A model generated the notes under the pieces. That model had not been told where the DNA came from and ran no database searches. It saw only the letters and a program-made list of their open reading frames with translations. This document shows positions 43,735 through 50,287 of a stretch of 50,287 nucleotides of DNA, piece by piece. The DNA is from CAYMOV01 sp964392085 (GTDB lineage Bacteria; Oederibacteriota; Muellerivitia; Muellerivitales; Muellerivitaceae). How positions within the stretch are numbered: the first letter of the stretch is position 1; each line of letters opens with the position of its first letter. Where the stretch lies: the NCBI GenBank assembly GCA_964392085.1, contig CAYMOV010000010.1, positions 1 to 50,287 on the forward strand, given 5' to 3'. Position numbers and translations under genes: made by a program.

Positions 43735-45243
43735 ATGAAATCCCGAACCAATGACCCAAAAAAGTCCAGGATCCGGCCGCTGAACCAAGAGGGATCCGCC
43801 ATGGTGTTGGCCACGATCTTGGCCATCGTGGGGGCCACCCTCATGGTGGCGGGCGCCCGGATGGTGATCCAATCCAGCAAGGAAACCAAGTTCGAGGCCC
43901 GTTACGTCGTGGAAGCGGAAAGCGCCGCCCGGGCTGGGATTTTGGACGCCCTGCAATGGTTCAAGCGCCAAACCGGGGGGGTCCATTCGGCCAACCAGAA
44001 TTATTTTCCTTGGTGCGACATGGCTTTCAACCCCTCTACGGTGCCGATCGTCGGCACCACCGACGTGGACACCATCGACGCCAGCGTGGGGTTGGTGAGG
44101 GAGTTCCCGCTTTCCTCGCTCCCGAACGGTCGGCAACTTTGGATGCGTTATGAGGTCCGCCGCCAGAAATTCCCCCTGACCGACGCCTACGGGTCCACGG
44201 TCCCGACCCCCGTGGGAGTCTTCCTGATCCCCGTCGGGACGAAGGTGCCCTGGGACCCCGACGCGGTCCATGACATCACCGGGTCGAGGTCGAAATTCCT
44301 CCCGGCCCCGACCTTCAGCCCGACCCCCTTGCCGGGCACTTCCCCCACCCCGACCCCCTTGGTGCAACCCTATAACGGCCAAGGAAGCGCCTGGCAAATC
44401 ACCAGCGTGGGTTACACCTTCATCAAGGCCCAACCCAGCATGACGGCCACGATGATCCCGGCCTTCAACGTGCCCCCCAACCAGGTCTTGTCCAAGGCGC
44501 GGGCCAGCACGGAGTTCCGAAGCATGACGTTAAACCTTCCGTCGATGTACCCGGCTGCGGTTTACGCGACCAACCTGTCCTCGGTCACCGTGAACAGCGA
44601 TGGCCGGATCGACGGCGGCGGAGGCGCTGGCGTGGGCGTAGCCGGCTGCGTCGCCGGGACGGTTAAGATGAACGGCAGTCCTTCGACCGTGGTCGGGGGA
44701 AGCGTTTCGGGGGTCCCCCCCGCGTACCTCACGGTCAACAGCGTCTTCGGCGTCAGCCAGGCGGCCCTGAACTCGGTGGCGGACTTCTCCGGCAACCAGG
44801 TTACGGCCCTGTTCGACATGACCCAGCCGGTCCCCCGGGTGCTTTCCCAGGACAAGCTTTTCTACCTGGACATGGGCGGCCCGGGAAACCCCGTGACCTT
44901 CGACGACAACAACCGCTTCAGCAAGGGGAGCGGGGTGTTGTTCATCGACGGCGACCTGGTGGTGTTGAACAACAGCTATTACACCTCAGGCACGGGGGCC
45001 AGCTCGGAGTATATCTTCTACGGCCTGGTGTACGTCACGGGCACGGTCACCTTGTCCAACTATTCCAGCATCTCCGGGGCCCTGATCGCCTTGGGCGGGG
45101 TGACCCTGTCCAACTCGAGCCCCTCGGATTGGTCCGCCATCACCTATGTCCCGGGCCAAATCGCCATCGAACAACAGAAGGTCTGCCAATTCCGCGAAAA
45201 CCGCTCGGCGACCCGGATCAACCGGGGCCTGCCGGTCAACTGA
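43735..45243 (+). CDS. PilX/GspK-like pilus component
   Basis: A 502-residue exported protein. The N-terminus (about 1-45) is basic, then NQEGSAMVLATILAIVG with a Gly before a hydrophobic helix and no Glu at +5, as in PilX and GspK tip components. AESAARAGILDALQWF resembles the AExAAR region of PilX. The remainder is Gly/Ser/Thr/Val-rich, and the last third (IDGGGGAGVGVAGCVAG and LSNYSSISGALIALGGVTL) looks like a short beta-helix similar to polymer-forming repeats. ATG at 43735 is preferred to ATG 43726 because GAGGGG then has proper spacing. It is the first gene of the operon. Confidence 0.7.
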   Translation: MKSRTNDPKKSRIRPLNQEGSAMVLATILAIVGATLMVAGARMVIQSSKETKFEARYVVEAESAARAGILDALQWFKRQTGGVHSANQNYFPWCDMAFNPSTVPIVGTTDVDTIDASVGLVREFPLSSLPNGRQLWMRYEVRRQKFPLTDAYGSTVPTPVGVFLIPVGTKVPWDPDAVHDITGSRSKFLPAPTFSPTPLPGTSPTPTPLVQPYNGQGSAWQITSVGYTFIKAQPSMTATMIPAFNVPPNQVLSKARASTEFRSMTLNLPSMYPAAVYATNLSSVTVNSDGRIDGGGGAGVGVAGCVAGTVKMNGSPSTVVGGSVSGVPPAYLTVNSVFGVSQAALNSVADFSGNQVTALFDMTQPVPRVLSQDKLFYLDMGGPGNPVTFDDNNRFSKGSGVLFIDGDLVVLNNSYYTSGTGASSEYIFYGLVYVTGTVTLSNYSSISGALIALGGVTLSNSSPSDWSAITYVPGQIAIEQQKVCQFRENRSATRINRGLPVN

Positions 45244-45257
45244 CGGGGGAGGGTGCC

Positions 45258-48200
45258 ATGTTCCGCTCGAAAAGACTGGTCGGGGCCCGCCGGGGGCGGT
45301 TGGGACAAACGGGTTTCACCATGATCGAGGTCCTGATCGCGGCGGCCATCTTGAGCGTCATGGCGGCTTCCCTGGTCACGGTGTTGACGTTCGTGTCCAA
45401 GCAGACCGTCCGCACCAAGGACAAGGTCTTCGCCACCCAAAAGGCCCTCCAGATGATGGAAGAGCTGCGGGCCTTGGTCAACGCCAACGAGAACCAACAG
45501 ATCTACATCCTGGACCAGTTCTACTCGGGCAGCCTCTCGAGCCTCGCCAGCTATTCGCCGATCCTCACCACGAGCGCCAGCGTGACGAACCCGGCCAACC
45601 CCCTGAGCGGCAACTCGGTCCGGGGAACCGGGTGGAAGTTCGTGCGCCATATCGACGTGGAAGTGCCCGAGAACCAGCCGGACAACTTCGTGCGGCAGGT
45701 CACGGTCCGGGTGTTTTTGGCCAACGAGTTGAACCCCAGCCAAGGGGTCATCCCCTTGGCCCAGGTCTCGGGCATCCTGCGGACCGTCGGCGACAACCTC
45801 GTGCCGTCCCAGGCCTACGACATCTACGCCCTGACCCCTTTGAACGTGCCGGGGTGGTGGGTGAACGTCAGCGTCCTGCGCAACACCTTCAACGACATGA
45901 TCAGCGACATCGAGGCCCGCAACCCGGGTTTCACCCCCCGGGTACACTACATCAACCGGCTTTCCTACGGCCGGGACCCCGAGTACGCGCCTTTCGTCAA
46001 CGACGACTGGTTCGCCGAGCTCCAAGCCATGCCCTATGTGTACTTCTACCCCGGGCGGATGCACGTGGACGCCGGCCAGGACTACCGGTATTTCAACGCC
46101 GCGCTCCTCGAGAACGACGGCGCCCAGATGCGGGCCGCGGACAACGGCACGACCCAGCTGTATAACCCCATCCTGGCCGACGCGTCGCACTATTCCCTGG
46201 CCGACCAGTTCAACCACGCCGAAAGGTACCCGGACGAGGTGCGCATCTACAACGCCGCCCTGGCGGAGGCCAAGGCCGCCTACCCGTCCGACCCGACCAA
46301 GTGGCCCGAGCCGACGCTCCGAATGATCTTGGAGGACATGAACAGCAACCCCACGAAATACCAGAACGCGCTCATCGTCAACATGGGCGGCGAGATGCTG
46401 CCGATCCCCCCGATCCGGAACTACTCGGACGCGGCCAAATGGCCCGACGGCGTCATGAACACCTTCAACAACGGCCTTTCGATCGTGAGCATGCCGGCCA
46501 CGGTCCGGGCGGGATCGGCGGGCGCGTCCTATATCTATTCCGCCCCCGCGGGGTGGACCGGTAGCCTCCAGAACTTCCGGGTTGTCTCCCACCCGGAACA
46601 GTTGAATTATCCCGAGGCCTGCGCCACACCTTTCGCAACCCCGACGACCCTGACGGTTAAGTTGCGGGTCTACCCCTACATGTTCAATTACGTCAACTAT
46701 TCCGCCTACAACCGCCTGAGCCTGCCGGTCGCCTCGGTATTCATCCCGAACGAGACGCTGACCGCCTCCAGCATATCCATCAAGAAGATCATCGGCAGCG
46801 CGGACGTCACGGATATCGTCTCCGGATACGCGAATGTCCCGGCCACCTCCGCGGCCGGGACCTACCCACAGGATTACCAGCTGACCAACGTCAACGGGGG
46901 CACCCTGATCAAGCTCTTCAACACCAATATGAGGAACAATTCGGTCCACCAGGGCTGCGGGACGGCCGGCCAGACCCATGGCTTGCCGACGGCGATGAAC
47001 ATCGACCCGCAATTGGAGTACTGCCCTTGCCCGCTCAACGGTTCCGGGTCGGCCACGGTTTTCGACGGCGGCAACTTCGACCTGACGACTTGCACCGGCA
47101 CCGCCACCGGCCGCAACACCGCCCGTTGGATCATCACCCTGAACCTTTCGACGGCGGTCACCTGCAACCCCCATGTCTTCGAGACCCGCTTGGGGGACGA
47201 CTACACCTGGGCCCAGAACGGGGGGGGCGGCGCGAACTCGGTCCCCATCACCTATTTCGACGTGGTGGGCAACGGCCACCTGGGCACCACCTTCGCGGAA
47301 GGGGTCACCACCGATCTCCAGAACATCTCCCGGACCTATTGTTGGGTGGGCCAGCCGGCTCCCAGGACCGAGCAGTTCCAGATCATGGGGGACCCTCGGT
47401 TTTGCCCCTACGCCGACACAAAGGACCTGGACAACTACAACTGGTTCTGGGGCATCGTGAACACCGCCAATTTCCCGGGGTTCGACAAGGCCGCCGCCTA
47501 TTCGGGGGCCACCGCGGGTTGGGCGGGCCCCTCGAACAAGCTCGAGTTCGATTATCCCCGGGTTTGCCAGCTCTACCGGGAGGGTCTCCTGAAGACCCAA
47601 TCCATTTGGGCCACCCTGAACGGGTATTCGTATTGGGACTTCGGCATGGGCGGCGAGATCGGCGCGCAACCCACGGCCCCGACCGCCGACGGACTTCACC
47701 TGAACTCCCAGGCCTGGATCACCCAGGGGGTCGCGGCCGTCAATAACGCCTACGTCAATGAGATCGGCGACGCCAGCGACTACCAAACCGGCGCGACCGG
47801 TGTCAACATGGGCCTCGTCAGCCGCCGGATCGTCACCAGCAACGACAACACCACCTGGTACGCCCGCTATTGGCTGGGGGAGCTCTGCCCGGACAACTAT
47901 TACCACAACTACTGGAAGAACACGGCCGGCACCATCCCCGGGGGCGGCAATCTCCCCTGTGGGCCGGCGGTCGGCAATTTCTACCGTGCGCTCTACACCA
48001 ACAACTCCGTTTTGGACCGGCAGGTGAGTTCGCTGGCGACCAGCCCCGGGCCGGTGCAGTTCATGAACGCCACCACCACCAACGCCGCCATGAGTTCTTC
48101 CACGACCTCCACCTGGTTCTGCCCTTACGCGACCACCGCGGCCTGCACCCTCACGGCCCTGGGGGCGGACTTGGCGAACCTGTTCAACTTTCCCCTGGGC

Positions 48201-48971
48201 GATTTCGCCTCGGCCGACATCCGGCCTTACAGCGTGGCCGCCAACATCAACGCCCCGAACAACTGGACCGAGGCCGTGAACACGTCCCTTCGGGCCCAAT
48301 GCGACGTGCCCTCCGTCGGGACGACCCAACGGGTGTTCTACGAGATCAACGGAGGGGGCTATACGCCCGCCAACTCAGACACCGCCGGCGTGGTGAGGGT
48401 CCGGGACGTCCTCACCGCCGGGGTCACCAACTGCTTCTTCACGGCGAACAACGGCCTCCCCGCCCAGGGGCCCGCCGGGACGTCGCTCCTGGGCAAGATC
48501 GTCCTGATCACCATGATGCGCACCTTCTTCGACGGGGGGCTCTACAGCAATGAGTCCCATATCACGCAGTTGCCGCGGGTGGACCTCCAGAAACCCGGGG
48601 TGGGCGACGTAATCTACCTCAACACCAATTCCATGTCGGTGACTTGGGGCACCAACTTCCTCAAGTGGGACGGGACGAAATACACGTCCGAATACGCCGC
48701 CGGTTACACGGAGCCGGTCAGCGTCCAGTACGGGCTCAAGTTCTCGTCCAGCTCCGCTTCGGGTCCCTGGCAATGGATCCAGGACGGCACCGCGACCTAC
48801 GCCGGGGACCGTCCCACGGGCGCCCACATGATGACCGGCACCAGCTACAACTGGACTTTCGCCTCGCCGGTCAACTTCCCGCCGGGACGCTATTGGTTCC
48901 TCCTGGAGGCCTACCGGAGCTCGTACAACCTGCACTACAGTTTCGACATGTCGGAGTTCGTGCTGCGATGA
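45258..48971 (+). CDS. Giant prepilin-like protein (1237 residues)
   Basis: The longest gene of the window. A 19-residue basic leader ends in Gly19, followed by FTMIEVLIAAAILSVMAASL with Glu at +5 of the mature protein: a class III prepilin N-terminus. Pilins are usually 130-200 residues and minor pilins rarely exceed 400, so a roughly 1200-residue head is exceptional. The head is rich in Asn, Thr, Tyr, Trp and Gly and has several Cys, as in exported, disulfide-stabilised proteins; the last 100 residues look like a beta-sandwich (YRSSYNLHYSFDMSEFVL at the end). ATG 45258 has GGGGGAGGG upstream. It lies 14 bases after the PilX-like gene and overlaps the next by ATGA. A tip adhesin role is inference. 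Confidence 0.8.
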   Translation: MFRSKRLVGARRGRLGQTGFTMIEVLIAAAILSVMAASLVTVLTFVSKQTVRTKDKVFATQKALQMMEELRALVNANENQQIYILDQFYSGSLSSLASYSPILTTSASVTNPANPLSGNSVRGTGWKFVRHIDVEVPENQPDNFVRQVTVRVFLANELNPSQGVIPLAQVSGILRTVGDNLVPSQAYDIYALTPLNVPGWWVNVSVLRNTFNDMISDIEARNPGFTPRVHYINRLSYGRDPEYAPFVNDDWFAELQAMPYVYFYPGRMHVDAGQDYRYFNAALLENDGAQMRAADNGTTQLYNPILADASHYSLADQFNHAERYPDEVRIYNAALAEAKAAYPSDPTKWPEPTLRMILEDMNSNPTKYQNALIVNMGGEMLPIPPIRNYSDAAKWPDGVMNTFNNGLSIVSMPATVRAGSAGASYIYSAPAGWTGSLQNFRVVSHPEQLNYPEACATPFATPTTLTVKLRVYPYMFNYVNYSAYNRLSLPVASVFIPNETLTASSISIKKIIGSADVTDIVSGYANVPATSAAGTYPQDYQLTNVNGGTLIKLFNTNMRNNSVHQGCGTAGQTHGLPTAMNIDPQLEYCPCPLNGSGSATVFDGGNFDLTTCTGTATGRNTARWIITLNLSTAVTCNPHVFETRLGDDYTWAQNGGGGANSVPITYFDVVGNGHLGTTFAEGVTTDLQNISRTYCWVGQPAPRTEQFQIMGDPRFCPYADTKDLDNYNWFWGIVNTANFPGFDKAAAYSGATAGWAGPSNKLEFDYPRVCQLYREGLLKTQSIWATLNGYSYWDFGMGGEIGAQPTAPTADGLHLNSQAWITQGVAAVNNAYVNEIGDASDYQTGATGVNMGLVSRRIVTSNDNTTWYARYWLGELCPDNYYHNYWKNTAGTIPGGGNLPCGPAVGNFYRALYTNNSVLDRQVSSLATSPGPVQFMNATTTNAAMSSSTTSTWFCPYATTAACTLTALGADLANLFNFPLGDFASADIRPYSVAANINAPNNWTEAVNTSLRAQCDVPSVGTTQRVFYEINGGGYTPANSDTAGVVRVRDVLTAGVTNCFFTANNGLPAQGPAGTSLLGKIVLITMMRTFFDGGLYSNESHITQLPRVDLQKPGVGDVIYLNTNSMSVTWGTNFLKWDGTKYTSEYAAGYTEPVSVQYGLKFSSSSASGPWQWIQDGTATYAGDRPTGAHMMTGTSYNWTFASPVNFPPGRYWFLLEAYRSSYNLHYSFDMSEFVLR

Positions 48972-50113
48972 GGACCCTCCGCCCCTCGGCCCGCCGCCGG
49001 AACCGCCTGTCCAACCAACGGGGTTGGACGATCATCGAGTTGTTGTTGACCTTCACCATCATGGGTCTCGTGACCCTGGCGATCGTCACGCTTTTCTCCA
49101 AGGCCATGACGAACATGGGCCACGATGAGGCCAGCACGGGCCTGAAGAAGACCAACGAGGAGGCCATGGGGTACCTTTTCCTGAAGCTGGGAGCCAACAA
49201 GCGCCTCTACCAGAACGACTCGGACGGGGTCTCCCTCCTGGCGAGGTTGGACAGGGCGGCGGGGGGCGCCTATGTCGGGGGCACCTACCCCGCGTCCCCT
49301 GCGACCCTGGTGAATTCCACGCTTCCCACCATCCAATCCGCCGGGTCCTTCGACCAATCGACGACACTTTTTTCCGCGGCCTCCTTCGGCAACATCCTAT
49401 TGTTTCTCGCGCAGGACCAACGGGTGACCTGCCGCGCGGTCACGAACGTCCTGGGGCAAGGCATGACCATCGCCTTGGACACCTACAAACTCTATTGCTT
49501 CTACTTAACCACCGATAACCCCCGGGCGATCCCCAACCGCACCACCTATCGGCTCATGGAATGGCGGAGCGCCCCCCTCGTCGACGGCCCCCAATTGGAG
49601 GATGTCTACAATTCGGACCCCATCCTGGGGGCCCACCTGACCGCCCAACTGAACAGTCCCACCCCCCAACCCACACCCCAGCAGCCCATCACCTACGCCG
49701 TGGACTACTCCCAACCCACCAGCTTGGCGTATTTCACCTTAGCCTCCGCGGGGGCCGCTTCGATCTCCGCCGCCTCATTCACAATACCCAGGGATTACCC
49801 CGTATCGCTTTGCAGCAAGGCCGTGACTTGGCTCGGGAAATACAGCGGGGACAACCCTTGGACCTACTTGAAACCCATCGGGATGGCGCGACTCATCAAA
49901 CATGGGGTGCCCGCCAACGACCCCGCCTATAAGGTTCCGAGCTTCGCCCCCGTGACGGCCGGGTCCTCCTTCCCGGGGGGATTTGAGGTCGGGATCATCG
50001 GCAACGGCGGAGGGCGTCTGGTCCTGGTCCGTCTGACCCATATCGCCGACTTCATGAATTTCGTCACCCAAAACACCCAGACCGACGTGGTCAGTTGCCG
50101 GGACATTTATTAA
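48968..50113 (+). CDS. PilW-like prepilin
   Basis: A 381-residue protein with a 19-residue basic leader ending at Gly19, then WTIIELLLTFTIMGLVTLAI with Glu at +5. The first mature residue is Trp rather than the usual Phe or Met. The head has a helical stretch with GLKKTNEEAMGYLFLKLGAN, then Thr/Ser/Pro-rich beta regions and several Cys. Size and order after a PilX-like and a PilV-like protein suggest PilW/GspJ-type minor pilin. ATG 48968 overlaps the previous stop. PilD encoded at 23365 would process it. Confidence 0.75.
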   Translation: MRTLRPSARRRNRLSNQRGWTIIELLLTFTIMGLVTLAIVTLFSKAMTNMGHDEASTGLKKTNEEAMGYLFLKLGANKRLYQNDSDGVSLLARLDRAAGGAYVGGTYPASPATLVNSTLPTIQSAGSFDQSTTLFSAASFGNILLFLAQDQRVTCRAVTNVLGQGMTIALDTYKLYCFYLTTDNPRAIPNRTTYRLMEWRSAPLVDGPQLEDVYNSDPILGAHLTAQLNSPTPQPTPQQPITYAVDYSQPTSLAYFTLASAGAASISAASFTIPRDYPVSLCSKAVTWLGKYSGDNPWTYLKPIGMARLIKHGVPANDPAYKVPSFAPVTAGSSFPGGFEVGIIGNGGGRLVLVRLTHIADFMNFVTQNTQTDVVSCRDIY

Positions 50114-50115
50114 GG

Positions 50116-50148
50116 GGATGATGAAAAAGGCGAACGGAAGGTACTTTT
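50116..50148 (+). repeat. 33-base near-repeat, copy 2 (after the PilW-like gene)
   Basis: This starts two bases after the stop of the PilW-like gene and matches 14677-14709 at 27 of 33 positions. The fixed parts are GGATGATGAAAA, CGAAC, GAAG and CTTTT at the same spacing. The function is unknown. Confidence 0.55.
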
Positions 50149-50202
50149 AACGGCGGCGACGCCCGTCATTGGATTTCAATTTCGATCAACGGGAATGGAA
50201 CC

Positions 50203-50287
50203 ATGAAAGAACCCTCGTCCATATTCGGCCGTCTCCGGGACGTGCTCCAGCACACCTATTTCTTCCAGTCGCTCAAGTTCCATGAGC
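50203..50287 (+). CDS. Start of a further gene (3' end outside the window)
   Basis: An ATG at 50203 opens a frame that runs to the window edge, 28 codons, beginning MKEPSSIFGRLRDVLQHTYF. GGGAATGGAA lies just upstream. The piece is basic with a short aromatic stretch and matches no family I can name. It may be the next gene of the pilin-like operon, 89 bases after the PilW-like stop. Confidence 0.5.
   Translation, partial: MKEPSSIFGRLRDVLQHTYFFQSLKFHE

Noticed and set aside
45144..48329. Long open frame (about 1060 codons) on the minus strand opposite the giant pilin gene
   Set aside because: Its translation is a Gly/Arg/Val-rich low-complexity string without domains, as expected opposite a high-GC gene. 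The + strand gene has a start site, a prepilin leader and coupled neighbours.

Overview
The window is about 50.3 kb of GC-rich bacterial DNA (roughly 60% GC by eye), densely packed, with all but two genes on the + strand. The secretin PilQ, the PilMNOP inner-membrane complex and a lipid-linked polysaccharide-type gene cluster point to a diderm (Gram-negative type) bacterium. TTG and GTG starts are frequent, and many genes are coupled through ATGA, GTGA or TTGA stop/start overlaps. I cannot place the organism in a phylum from sequence alone; an uncultured diderm lineage outside the well-known Proteobacteria is my inference. There is no rRNA, CRISPR array, insertion sequence, integrase or prophage.

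Layout. (1) 1-8065: surface-polysaccharide cluster with two paralogous multi-membrane GT-C-like proteins alternating with two GT4 glycosyltransferases, then an asparagine-synthase-type amidotransferase. (2) 8236-14674: a consensus promoter, then efp, accB, accC, a ComB-like protein with a histone-like tail, thiD2 and thiC. (3) 14907-18410: a two-way terminator, a minus-strand 7Fe-type ferredoxin, then dnaJ-rsmE-aroE. (4) 18435-29214: a nearly complete type IV pilus locus, pilB-pilT-pilC, pilA with its own promoter and terminator, then pilD-M-N-O-P-Q. (5) 29304-35673: aroC-aroK-(zinc-ribbon membrane protein)-aroB, followed by two Roadblock/LC7 proteins and a membrane protein. (6) 35670-36609: an FtsB-like protein, a small tRNA operon (tRNA-Leu-UAA and initiator tRNA-Met with promoter and strong terminator), and an SUI1-domain protein. 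(7) 36739-40707: an unknown protein, a pteridine-reductase-like SDR, a minus-strand FolB-FolK fusion, metF behind a structured leader, and a small Rieske protein. (8) 40735-50287: a histidine kinase and an NtrC-family regulator, then a sigma-54-type promoter driving an operon of three prepilin-like proteins, one of 1237 residues, and the start of a further gene cut by the window edge.

The genes form coherent modules: envelope polysaccharide, fatty-acid initiation, thiamine, shikimate/chorismate, folate/one-carbon, and above all type IV pili. The pilus machine is encoded at 18.5-29.2 kb. A second, separately regulated pilin-like cassette at 43.7-50.1 kb sits directly behind a sigma-54 activator. 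The most interesting items are that cassette with its giant pilin-like protein, the ComB-like protein with a basic Ala/Lys/Pro tail, a 33-base near-repeat found after two unrelated genes, the hairpin-rich metF leader, and the low-GC pilD gene inside a high-GC pilus operon.
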